Positions 26,049-34,274 of a stretch of 41,418 bases of DNA are shown here, one piece after another. A program made the position numbers and the translations under genes. The notes beneath the pieces are model-generated. The model did not search any database. It saw nothing but the letters and a program-made list of their open reading frames with translations, and was not told the origin of the DNA. Each line of letters starts with the position of its first letter. Position 1 is the stretch's first letter. The DNA is from Saprospiraceae bacterium (GTDB lineage: Bacteria; Bacteroidota; Bacteroidia; Chitinophagales; Saprospiraceae). Where the stretch lies: positions 1 through 41,418 of the forward strand of contig JAHDFN010000007.1 of NCBI GenBank assembly GCA_020628145.1, given 5' to 3'.

Positions 26049-27455
26049 TTAATGATCCAAAATATCGGGTATTTCGACTTTATCCTCGGTTATCGTATCG
26101 TCATAACGGCTGAAAATCAACATGCCTATCAGACAGAAAACCAAAGCGGCAATTGCTGTAGCCCTCACACCGGTCGGATTTTCAATGCTTTTGCCTAGTA
26201 ATAACAAAGATGGGAAGATAAGGTTGGCAAATGTGATTCCGATTTTCATCATGAAAGTCCTGACTGCATAATAAATACCTGCTTGGTTCTTACCTGTTTT
26301 CTTTTCATTTTCATAAATCAAATCGGCAACAATCGCATTGGGAATAATACCGAAGGAAGCCATCGGGAAAGCGGCAAGTACCGCAGAAAAATAAAATAGA
26401 ATATCAATGTCCAAAGGTAGTTTATCAACAAAACCCGTAATGCCGAATACAATGATGTAACATCCGAAAGCAATTAAGGTAACTACTTTTTTTCCGAATT
26501 TCTTCACCATTATATTAATAGGAATATAAAAGAGGAGACTACAAACAAGGGCTATTCCTAAAAAGAGGGTGGAGTCTGCTCCGTTTTTTCCCATTAATAT
26601 TGAAATATAATAGGCAACTCCCATTTGGATAAAGGTGGCGGATAGCCAGTAAGTCAAATCGGACAATACGAAAATTCTCAATTTATCATCCTCTCGGATT
26701 AATTTGAAAAAAGAAGACATCCCGGAAATTTCGGATACTTCTTCCGTTTGTTTGGCATATTTGTTTTCCTTGAGAAATAAAATAGGAAAACACATGCAGA
26801 TAAAGGCGATAATGGAATAAGCTCCTATCAGATATTGGAATGATTCCTGATATCCATAACCGGACTCCGCCATCATTCCGTTTAAAATGAAAATCGTGAA
26901 TCCGGTCGAAAATCCGAAAATCCAAGTCAATGAAATAATGGAACTGATAAGCATCCTATCCTTGGGATCATGTCCCAATTCTGCAATCAATGCATTATAG
27001 GGAATGAGGTACATCGTAAAGGAAATGTAATAAAGTATTGAAATGAGAACGAGCCAAATGACATTCCAAATCGAAGGAGCGTTGATCAATGGAAAAAACA
27101 AAAGGAAAGAACATAGGGCAAAGGGTAATACGGCGAAGGCCAAAAATTTTTTCCGTTTTCCGATACCGGAGATTTTCATCCTATCACTCATTTTTGCAAT
27201 CCAAGGATCGGTAAAGGCATCCAATACCCGCCCGGCCGCAGCCAATAATCCCACGATGGTCAGAATCCCCAATATCGGACCTTGATTGAAAAAGGCAGGG
27301 AAACGTTCTATACCGTCTTCTGCCGGCATGTAAAAATAAACCAATAACGAACCCGCACCGAAACTGGCCAATGACCAACCATATTGTCCGATAGCATAGA
27401 TAATGATTTGTACTAAGGGCGGACGGGGAGGGTTGTTGTTGTCGAAATCAGGCAT
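26049..27455 (-). CDS. MFS transporter, glycoside-pentoside-hexuronide (GPH) type
   Basis: 468 residues from ATG 27455 (an upstream TTG at 27470 is less likely). About twelve membrane helices. GPH signatures: GRVLDAFTDPWIAKMSDRMKISGIGKRKKF after helix 2 (the D-x-x-TDP-x-x-x-x-x-SDR pattern) and YYISFTMYLIPYNALIAELGHDPKDR in the third loop. Family members are sodium- or proton-coupled symporters of sugars and sugar acids; substrate not predictable. The ATG overlaps the last 8 nt of the ABC ATPase gene (ATGCCTGA), so translation is coupled. The PAS-LuxR gene follows 6 bp downstream. Confidence 0.88.
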   Translation of the reverse strand: MPDFDNNNPPRPPLVQIIIYAIGQYGWSLASFGAGSLLVYFYMPAEDGIERFPAFFNQGPILGILTIVGLLAAAGRVLDAFTDPWIAKMSDRMKISGIGKRKKFLAFAVLPFALCSFLLFFPLINAPSIWNVIWLVLISILYYISFTMYLIPYNALIAELGHDPKDRMLISSIISLTWIFGFSTGFTIFILNGMMAESGYGYQESFQYLIGAYSIIAFICMCFPILFLKENKYAKQTEEVSEISGMSSFFKLIREDDKLRIFVLSDLTYWLSATFIQMGVAYYISILMGKNGADSTLFLGIALVCSLLFYIPINIMVKKFGKKVVTLIAFGCYIIVFGITGFVDKLPLDIDILFYFSAVLAAFPMASFGIIPNAIVADLIYENEKKTGKNQAGIYYAVRTFMMKIGITFANLIFPSLLLLGKSIENPTGVRATAIAALVFCLIGMLIFSRYDDTITEDKVEIPDILDH

Positions 27456-28341
27456 TTCGGGTAATTTCAAGGAATTCGGATTCCAGACTCCTTTTCCTCT
27501 CTATCAACCTGGAAAGTGTGATGTCATTTTGAAAGGCCAATTTATTCATTTGCATAGCACTGATTCCATCTTCCGGGAGTGTAACTATCAGATACCCTTT
27601 TTCTTCATCCACGGATTTTATTCCTTGGATGTTCGATAACATATTTTTCAGTGCTTCTATATTGTCAGAAGAAATCTCAATCAGTTTATCTGCGGTAAGA
27701 ATCATTCCTACTGTCCCCGAAGCCAATAATTTTCCTTTTTTGAGAATGGCCACATGACTACAAATCTTTTCTACTTCAGCTAGGATATGGCTGGCCATGA
27801 GAATGGTTTTCCCTCTTTGTGAAATTTTATTGATGGTCTCCCTGACTTCTGCAATTCCTTCGGGGTCCAAACCATTGGTGGGTTCATCGAAAATGAGGAC
27901 TTCCGGATCGCCGACCATTGCGGCTGCAATGGCTAAACGTTGTTTCATACCGAGGGAATATGTCCTGAATTTCGAATCCGCCCGTTGATTAAGGTTGACC
28001 AATTCGAGTAATTCTTCGATTCTCGGATTTTGATCCTTTTTAATATGGGCAACGATTTCAAGGTTTTTCCGGGCGGTCATATAAGGGTAGAAATTGGGGG
28101 TTTCCAAAAGACATCCGATTTGCATATTCGGCTTATGGCCTAATTTCCCTTCAAACCATTCGAAACTACCCGCATCTGCCCGGGTAATGCCCAAGACAAT
28201 GCCCAAGGTAGTCGTCTTGCCACTTCCATTCGGCCCAAGAATACCATAAATATTACCTTTTTCCACCTCCAATGATAAATCATTGACGGCTATAATTCCC
28301 GGATATTTTTTTGTGATGTTTTGAATGCTGAGGACTGACAA
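27448..28341 (-). CDS. ABC transporter ATPase (ABC-2 type, orphan)
   Basis: 297 residues. Walker A GPNGSGKTT at 36-44, signature YSLGMKQRLAIAAAMVG (the LGMKQR form typical of ABC-2 exporters), Walker B LIFDEPTNGLDP, and a switch His in MASHILAEV. A C-terminal extension of about 75 residues is usual for this class. No permease gene lies beside it in the window, so its partner must be encoded elsewhere. The frame begins with TTG at 28341 (matching family start MSxLSIQNxTKxYPG); no ATG or GTG is available, and the TTG overlaps a TAGATTTG promoter-like box. The 3' end overlaps the GPH transporter gene by 8 nt. Confidence 0.9.
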   Translation of the reverse strand: MSVLSIQNITKKYPGIIAVNDLSLEVEKGNIYGILGPNGSGKTTTLGIVLGITRADAGSFEWFEGKLGHKPNMQIGCLLETPNFYPYMTARKNLEIVAHIKKDQNPRIEELLELVNLNQRADSKFRTYSLGMKQRLAIAAAMVGDPEVLIFDEPTNGLDPEGIAEVRETINKISQRGKTILMASHILAEVEKICSHVAILKKGKLLASGTVGMILTADKLIEISSDNIEALKNMLSNIQGIKSVDEEKGYLIVTLPEDGISAMQMNKLAFQNDITLSRLIERKRSLESEFLEITRNA

Positions 28342-28373
28342 ATCTATTAGATTTTGGTTCAGCCCTAAAAATA

Positions 28374-28408
28374 GAAAAAATCCTCATTCGCTTGACGCAA
28401 ATGAGGAT
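28374..28408 (-). terminator. Terminator of the first CGWC thioredoxin-like gene
   Basis: On the - strand ATCCTCATT (28408-28400) pairs with AATGAGGAT (28388-28380) and is followed by TTTTTCT. It separates the thioredoxin-like gene from the ABC operon. Confidence 0.78.
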
Positions 28409-28435
28409 CCTTATGTTTATTTATTAGCATTATTA

Positions 28436-29008
28436 TTAGTCATTGGCCGGAATGGCATCTTTTTTCCGGCTATTGTTATATTTTTTCTGATAGAGTTCCC
28501 ACGGTGTTTTCTTATAATGTCCTCCTCCGAAATAAGTCATGATAGGCTCGAATTTTTCGGAAGGGAGAAAGCCCGGTATGGGCTGTATGATTTTGAATTC
28601 CTCATCGAGGAAAACAACCGTGGGGTAACCCATTTTTCCCCGCATGAGCCAAGCAGCCAATTCGTGATAGCCCCTTCTTCCACTTTTGATGAATTTGTAT
28701 TCCTTTTCTTTAAATTCAATAGTCTCTTTGGATTCACCATTGAATTTTACAGGATAAAAATTCCTATTGAGGTAATTGGCAATTACAGGATCGTTGAAAG
28801 TCATCCTAGTCATTTTCTTGCACCATCCGCACCAATCCGTATAGATGTCAACGAAAATCTTCTTTTTTTCAACCTTGGATTTCTCAACGGCTTCTTCCCA
28901 AGTCAACCAGTCCACATCCGATTGTGCTTGAACCTTCTGACTCTGGGAAGAGAAGAAGAAGACCAACAGAACACTTAGGATAATATGAGTAGAAAAATGT
29001 TTTAGCAT
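28436..29008 (-). CDS. Exported thioredoxin-like protein, CGWC (copy 1)
   Basis: 190 residues. Signal peptide 1-29 (ends VQAQ). A thioredoxin_7/DUF255-type fold starts at WLTWEEAVEKSKVEKKKIFVD; the redox pair is C60-GW-C63 in YTDWCGWCKKMTRMTF. The cis-proline region is GYPTVVFLDEEFKI, and the conserved GRRGYHELAAWL lies between. Expected to act on periplasmic or outer-membrane proteins as a disulfide reductase or isomerase. It is paralogous to the next upstream gene, which shares the W-TWEEAV and SGRRG-HELAA motifs. Its own terminator follows. Confidence 0.85.
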   Translation of the reverse strand: MLKHFSTHIILSVLLVFFFSSQSQKVQAQSDVDWLTWEEAVEKSKVEKKKIFVDIYTDWCGWCKKMTRMTFNDPVIANYLNRNFYPVKFNGESKETIEFKEKEYKFIKSGRRGYHELAAWLMRGKMGYPTVVFLDEEFKIIQPIPGFLPSEKFEPIMTYFGGGHYKKTPWELYQKKYNNSRKKDAIPAND

Positions 29009-29132
29009 TCAAAAAAGTGTTTATCAGAATTTAAAAGGTTGCTTGGATTTATAATGTCAATATAAGGATAAAGTACAGTCAATGGATACTTGGTTAACTA
29101 AGTTTTAGAAAAGATTAACCTTTTGTATCCTC

Positions 29133-29672
29133 TTATTTTTTCTTATCGATAAATTCCTTGAAAGTCATTTCCTTATACTTCTCCAAATTGATATAAGTCA
29201 GTATATCCAACATGTCTTCATATTCCCTGTACCCGGGGATGATGGTGATTCTGTTGATGTCTTCATCCATTGCCACACATGAAGGATAACTCATACGGTT
29301 ATCCAATAAGGCTGCGGCCAATTCATGAACACCTCTTCTTCCGGACGGAATGTATTTGAAGGTATGATCCTTGAATTTCACATCCCTGGTCATTTCTGCA
29401 TCCAGTTTTACGGGATGGAAATTCTTATTGAGATAATCGGCGACTTCCGGATGTTGAAATGTTGATTTTTCCAATCTTTTACACCATCCGCACCAATCAG
29501 TATAAACGTCGATGAATATTTTTTTAGGATTCTTTTCATTCAGGGCGACGGCTTCTTCCCAAGTCATCCAATTCACATCCTTTGTGGGTGTTTCGGGTGA
29601 AATGAAGGAATAATTGGGGATAATGGCCATCAAAAACAGAAAACAAGAACCTAATAGAAAAGATTTTCCCAT
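29133..29672 (-). CDS. Exported thioredoxin-like protein, CGWC (copy 2)
   Basis: 179 residues. Signal peptide about 1-25. Same fold as its neighbour: NWMTWEEAVALNEKNPKKIFID, redox pair C61-GW-C64 in YTDWCGWCKRLEKSTF, SGRRGVHELAAALL, and the cis-proline strand MSYPSCVAMDEDINRI, which carries an extra cysteine near the active site that copy 1 lacks. A TAGATTTG -7 box lies at 29717-29724, 45 bp upstream, without a clear -33. The pair sits 124 bp apart in tandem, immediately downstream of the large helicase gene but probably transcribed separately. Confidence 0.85.
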   Translation of the reverse strand: MGKSFLLGSCFLFLMAIIPNYSFISPETPTKDVNWMTWEEAVALNEKNPKKIFIDVYTDWCGWCKRLEKSTFQHPEVADYLNKNFHPVKLDAEMTRDVKFKDHTFKYIPSGRRGVHELAAALLDNRMSYPSCVAMDEDINRITIIPGYREYEDMLDILTYINLEKYKEMTFKEFIDKKK

Positions 29673-29757
29673 GATAAGTTTACTTTAATTTGATAAGGTT
29701 GAAAATCATACCTATACAAATCTACGCAGAGAAAAGGCGACGGTTTTCTATTTAACA

Positions 29758-32700
29758 CTATTTAACGGACTCTACCTCCGGTGGTGTATTATCTGCTTTG
29801 ATGAGTTTCCCGGCAAGGACTCTTGCTTCCCTTTTGGGGTTCTTCCACCAATCAATGGAATGGGTGCGAAAAATGAGATAGCCGGCTTCCTTCAGTTTTC
29901 TATCGACACCTTCTTCGAATTCGTAGGCAACAAATGGGTTGTTCCGATCCAATCCGTCTCCGATGATTAAGGGGATGGGTTGGCGATAATCGAAGGGAAT
30001 AATAGTGAGTGCGGACGTACCGATTTCTGAAAGGGGGGAAAGCACCTTGATCCTGTCGGTTTCAAAATAGGGATCGAGTTCTTTTTTGACCTGCATCATG
30101 AAATTATATTGTTGCCTGTCATCATTGGAGATACCGGCCCATTCTATCCGACCAAGTAATTCCACCCTTTCATCATTATTGCCTGAAGTAGTTGTCTGGG
30201 CATATTTTAGAAATTGGTTAATTGGATCTGCAGCATTGATATTATCAGAAGTTTTATCATTGATATGGGATTGTGGAATAGAGGAACAGATGATCAGCCT
30301 TTCCCCGACATGCCCGAGGATGATATTCAACATGGTTTGCCCGGCTTGGCTTTCCAACTCGTCAAAATGGCGGGTAACATGCCCTCTTAGGTTGGTTGTG
30401 CCATAGGTCAAAGACCAGATAATGGTATCGAAATGGCTATTCAATTCGGAAACGTGTAGCACCCGCAACCCGTTTTCTTCCAAACGGGTGATTTGATCAC
30501 TATAAGGGTTCCTTTTCTGTTTAATATAAAGTAGGTAGGAATGGATGTGGTTCCGTTGGGGAACAGTGCTTGTTACGATGGCGGCACGGGGTGTTTTCCC
30601 CTTTTTGTTTTGGTGGAGTTCGGACAATATCCTAACAATATTTTCTGCCTCCTGATTGTTTTTGAATTCTTCCTCTATATATCTTCCTTCCGATTTTTCA
30701 ATGGTTATTCCACTACCATTATAAGGTTTTTGGAAATAATTGATTTTCCTGATACCCTTCCTGTAATCGGTAGCATTGAGAAATTCGGTGCATGCCCTTT
30801 CATTTTTTATATGGTTATAATACAAGGGGATGATATCCGCTCCATGCTCTACCATCATATCCATAAGTGGTGTGTGTGTATTGGGATAGAGTGCCTGTCT
30901 CCGATCTCCCAGGACCAATGTCTTTTTGGCCTTGTCAATAAGGGGGATTGCCTGCATCGAAGGTATGTGTTGGGCGTCATCGAAAATAACCAAATCGAAT
31001 TCTGCATCGGAATAAGTCAATAATTCTTCTGCGGCATCCACGGTCATCAGATGGATGGGAAACCATTGGCTGCATTCCTTGCCGAAAGTCTTATAGATAT
31101 CCTTCATGCCGATATCCGATGTAAGACTGCTTTTCTTGTCGAAAAAGAAACGATAGAATTTTTTATTTTTCTTCCTTAATCGGATAATGGATTCCTCCCT
31201 GATTCCAAATTGTGATTTTTTAATATGTTCGGGAAGTTTGTCTCTTAGGATGTTTAGTTCTTTTATATATTCCTTTCTAAGATTGTCATTGCTATTGGTA
31301 TTCATGAAAGTTCTGTCCGAAAGACAATTGTAGAAATACCAGCTGTTGAATGTCGCTACCCAATTCTTGGCTTTGGATCGGATAAGGGCACTAATGGTGT
31401 TTCTGGAAAGAGGGAGTATTTCCAGCCAATGTTTTTGCCAGGGGTGGAAATGTCGGAAGTGTTCCATTTGGAATTCCACATCTTCCAATTTATCCGTGAG
31501 GCTGTCCAGTGCATCCAAACGTTTGAGGAGGGTCATTCCATCATAAGAAAACCATTCCTTGAATAATTTAGATTGGTTGATTTCTTCCAATAAGATGTCA
31601 TGAGTATATTCCAGTTCTCCAATACGGCTGTCATAGTCCAGATGTATCTGAACGGATTTACTATTGAGGTTCGAAGATTCTTTCCAAACATTATCGGGAA
31701 TCTCGTTTTTCCAGCTTTCTAGTGATTCTTCAAAATCATTGAGGTATCGTTGGATATTGACAATTTTTTCCCTTTCCTTTTTTGTCGGGAATTTATATTC
31801 GAAATATCTTTTTTCATTGTATAACCCTTCGAGTCTATCAAGGTTGGAAAGAATTTCCTGTCTTGCTTCCTTGATGTTGTAAAAGGTATCTGAAAACACG
31901 CCATACATCCGAACCTTTACACTACCGGCCTTTTTGAAATCCTCACCGAATATCTGGGCATATTCACCAATGCGATCTTTGGTTTCTTGGAGTAAATGAT
32001 GTAATTCCCGGGCATGTTCTTCATAATGTTCCCTAAGGTTGTCCCGGTAGGATTCCAATCCTGTAGTGAAACGCCTTAATAATTCTTCCGTCTTGGTTTT
32101 GAATTTCGAAGTATTTTGTTGGATGAAGTTTTCCGCTTCTTCTGTATTCTTTTCCAAGAATATTTCTTCGTGCAATTCTGAAAGAGCCTTATTGTTTTTT
32201 CCTATTCCTGCGTGTAATTGTTCGGCCTTGGCCAAATCCATTTTCAACATGTCATATTCCCTGAAACTGGATTGGTATAGTTTGGCATCCAACCGGCCGG
32301 ATAGGACATCCTTACCTGCATTTCTACTGCTACTGATATAGTGGCCGACGGTGTCTGTGAAATCTAGGTTTCCAAAAGCCTTCCTATTCAATAATTCATA
32401 ATGGGATTCCAATTTCGTATGTTTTCGCAAACATCTTTCAAGTAGGATTTTGAATCCCAAATCGGTTTCCTTTTCTTCCTTTTTAAGTTGGGAAGGAATG
32501 TTTTTAATGGAATGGTAGAGTTTGGTCAGTTCACTGTGGATATCCTTGATGAGGATGGAATAATTTCCCAATCCGTTATCTTCGAACGATTTTTTTACCT
32601 GTTGTAGGTTTTTCAGGTTAGGAGAAATAATCAGGCAGTTTTTTCCATTGGCCAATTGATTGGAAGCCACATGGAATGCCGTCATTGTTTTACCTGTTCC

Positions 32701-33579
32701 TGCTCCTCCTTCGGCAAGGGTTTGCCTGTTATTATTGACATGGATGCCAATGTTTTTCTGACAAGGATCAGGAGCGAATAAACTAAAAGGATGCATTTCC
32801 GATCCAAGGTCTTCTTCCTCTTCGAAAATAATATCTCCTATTTCCTCTTCTGATTTATCCTTTAGATAAAAGGAAAGGGGATGATGATCTATGCTGAACT
32901 GACTGAGAATGCCGGAAAATCTGATTTGGGGTTCTTCTCCCATTTCATTGATTTCATCTGCACCGGGACATTCCTTCAGGGCAAAAGCCGAGGTGTTGCC
33001 ATCTATTCCCAATTTCATGGAAAGATGATTACATAAGGAAGACAGTCTATCCCCGGTTAGGGATTTCTCAGTAATAGGTTTTCTGATTTCTGTTTCAATA
33101 TCCAATCCGAATTGTTCGGAAATATACCTGATGAAAAATCTATTGATAAGGATGGGGGTGTCTTTATTACGGGAAAGCAGCCAGGTATCCGGTCTGTTCA
33201 CACTGGGTTGAAGATCCAATTGCCAAATAAACATGGGGGCGGCAATTGGGGCGAGTGAATTACCCTGTTGTTTGTGGATGAATAATGGATAACCAAATGC
33301 TAGTGTATGACTGCCTTTGTCTATTTTGTGATTGATAGATTCGATATGTAGGTGGTGGAAACGGCCGGCCATTTCTTCATTGACCTGGATTTCCATTTCC
33401 ATATTACGATTGGACAGGAGTTGTTTGGCGAATAATCCGGGGAATCCACTTCCAATGGATGCAACAGCCAAATCTATCCTATCTGCATTCATGGGCAATG
33501 CATTTCTATAAATAGATTCGTTGAGTGTGAAATTCAGGTTTTCAGTAATGGTTTGGAGTCTGTCCTTGTCCCATCTCAT
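29758..33579 (-). CDS. DUF4011-like SF1 helicase with C-terminal Vsr/MTES-like domain
   Basis: 1273 residues from ATG 33579; the frame extends 45 codons upstream but has no better start. About 60-200 resembles DUF4011 (THTLAFGYPLFI, APIAAPMFIWQLDLQ, DTPILINRFFIRYISEQFG). Walker A GGAGTGKT at 291-298, motif Ia LIISPNLKNLQQV, then a long coiled-coil/helical insertion (about 340-850), motif II IFDDAQ at about 865-870, motif III GDRRQ at 891-895, motif IV region AAIVTSTVPQRN. Motif V (about 1040-1057) and VI (about 1084-1101, LNIILGHVGERLIICSSI) diverge: the usual motif VI arginine aligns with His. The C-terminus (about 1162-1258) ends GYLIFRTHSIDWWKNPKREA, as in Vsr/MTES_1575 endonuclease-fold domains. 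The architecture resembles Hhe-type antiviral helicases, without DUF3320. It is a lone gene between housekeeping genes. Confidence 0.78.
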   Translation of the reverse strand: MRWDKDRLQTITENLNFTLNESIYRNALPMNADRIDLAVASIGSGFPGLFAKQLLSNRNMEMEIQVNEEMAGRFHHLHIESINHKIDKGSHTLAFGYPLFIHKQQGNSLAPIAAPMFIWQLDLQPSVNRPDTWLLSRNKDTPILINRFFIRYISEQFGLDIETEIRKPITEKSLTGDRLSSLCNHLSMKLGIDGNTSAFALKECPGADEINEMGEEPQIRFSGILSQFSIDHHPLSFYLKDKSEEEIGDIIFEEEEDLGSEMHPFSLFAPDPCQKNIGIHVNNNRQTLAEGGAGTGKTMTAFHVASNQLANGKNCLIISPNLKNLQQVKKSFEDNGLGNYSILIKDIHSELTKLYHSIKNIPSQLKKEEKETDLGFKILLERCLRKHTKLESHYELLNRKAFGNLDFTDTVGHYISSSRNAGKDVLSGRLDAKLYQSSFREYDMLKMDLAKAEQLHAGIGKNNKALSELHEEIFLEKNTEEAENFIQQNTSKFKTKTEELLRRFTTGLESYRDNLREHYEEHARELHHLLQETKDRIGEYAQIFGEDFKKAGSVKVRMYGVFSDTFYNIKEARQEILSNLDRLEGLYNEKRYFEYKFPTKKEREKIVNIQRYLNDFEESLESWKNEIPDNVWKESSNLNSKSVQIHLDYDSRIGELEYTHDILLEEINQSKLFKEWFSYDGMTLLKRLDALDSLTDKLEDVEFQMEHFRHFHPWQKHWLEILPLSRNTISALIRSKAKNWVATFNSWYFYNCLSDRTFMNTNSNDNLRKEYIKELNILRDKLPEHIKKSQFGIREESIIRLRKKNKKFYRFFFDKKSSLTSDIGMKDIYKTFGKECSQWFPIHLMTVDAAEELLTYSDAEFDLVIFDDAQHIPSMQAIPLIDKAKKTLVLGDRRQALYPNTHTPLMDMMVEHGADIIPLYYNHIKNERACTEFLNATDYRKGIRKINYFQKPYNGSGITIEKSEGRYIEEEFKNNQEAENIVRILSELHQNKKGKTPRAAIVTSTVPQRNHIHSYLLYIKQKRNPYSDQITRLEENGLRVLHVSELNSHFDTIIWSLTYGTTNLRGHVTRHFDELESQAGQTMLNIILGHVGERLIICSSIPQSHINDKTSDNINAADPINQFLKYAQTTTSGNNDERVELLGRIEWAGISNDDRQQYNFMMQVKKELDPYFETDRIKVLSPLSEIGTSALTIIPFDYRQPIPLIIGDGLDRNNPFVAYEFEEGVDRKLKEAGYLIFRTHSIDWWKNPKREARVLAGKLIKADNTPPEVESVK

Positions 33580-33634
33580 GGTTTTCTGCTTTATGTGTTG
33601 GTGTTGTTTTGGAGTATCAGAAGATACAAACCTG

Positions 33635-33663
33635 CAAAATAATATATAAGGCTTATTCCACAA
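33635..33663 (-). promoter_or_regulatory. Possible promoter of the large helicase gene
   Basis: On the - strand TTG (33663-33661), 18-bp spacer, TTATTTTG (33642-33635; one mismatch to TAnnTTTG). It would give a leader of about 50 nt and lies downstream of the ndk terminator. Confidence 0.4.
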
Positions 33664-33730
33664 AAAATATGTAATAATTGTTCCATGTATTTTGTAAAGA
33701 GGTTGGTTTGTCAAGATAAATGATGGAGTA

Positions 33731-33765
33731 AAAAAAGCCTTCTTGGATATTCCAAGAAGGCTTTT
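33731..33765 (-). terminator. Terminator of ndk
   Basis: Perfect 15-bp stem AAAAGCCTTCTTGGA (33733-33747), loop TAT, TCCAAGAAGGCTTTT (33751-33765), with a T run on the - strand. Confidence 0.93.
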
Positions 33766-33789
33766 AAAGGTGTACTTAGATTGACCGGA

Positions 33790-34209
33790 TTAAAACATTT
33801 CCGTTCCGGCAAAGTGGAAGTTACCTTCGATAGCTGCATTCTCATCGGAATCCGCACCGTGGACTGCATTCTCTCCGATACTGGTTGCATATAAAGCCCT
33901 GATCGTTCCGGGAGCAGCTTCTGCCGGATTGGTCGCACCGATTAATTTTCTAAAATCAGCTACGGCATTATCCTTTTCAAGGATAGCCGCTACGATAGGA
34001 CCGGAAGACATGAATTCTACCAGTTCGCCATAAAAAGGTCTTTCCTTGTGTACAGCGTAGAATTCACCGGCTTTTTCTGCTGATAATTTAGTGTATTTCA
34101 TCGCTGCGATTCTAAAACCGCCTTCGTTGATTTTGGCCAGAATGGCTCCGATATGTCCGTTGCGTACTGCATCGGGTTTGATCATTGTGAAAGTTCTATT
34201 ACCTGCCAT
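33790..34209 (-). CDS. ndk: Nucleoside-diphosphate kinase
   Basis: 139 residues from ATG 34209 (a TTG at 34215 is upstream). Transfers the gamma-phosphate between nucleoside triphosphates and diphosphates through a phosphohistidine. Family signature: [19 protein letters not shown] at the N-terminus, the [17 protein letters not shown] loop, and the active-site His117 in NAVHGADS. Length is normal for the family. A near-consensus promoter lies upstream (34245-34274), partly inside the end of the preceding DAHP synthase gene, so ndk is transcribed on its own and closed by a strong terminator. Confidence 0.96.
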   Translation of the reverse strand: MAGNRTFTMIKPDAVRNGHIGAILAKINEGGFRIAAMKYTKLSAEKAGEFYAVHKERPFYGELVEFMSSGPIVAAILEKDNAVADFRKLIGATNPAEAAPGTIRALYATSIGENAVHGADSDENAAIEGNFHFAGTEMF

Positions 34210-34244
34210 TGTCAAATTTTATTTGGTATGTTCAAAAATCGCTG

Positions 34245-34274
34245 CAAATGTAATTAATAATTTGTAATGGTCAA
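34245..34274 (-). promoter_or_regulatory. Promoter of ndk
   Basis: On the - strand TTG (34274-34272), 19-bp spacer, TACATTTG (34252-34245). The -33 box overlaps the stop codon of the DAHP synthase gene. It is one of the best Bacteroidota-type promoters in the window. Confidence 0.65.

Noticed and set aside
33580-33714. 45-codon N-terminal extension of the helicase frame
   Set aside because: The extension (from 33714) runs through the probable promoter at 33635-33663 and has no conserved features; ATG 33579 is preferred.
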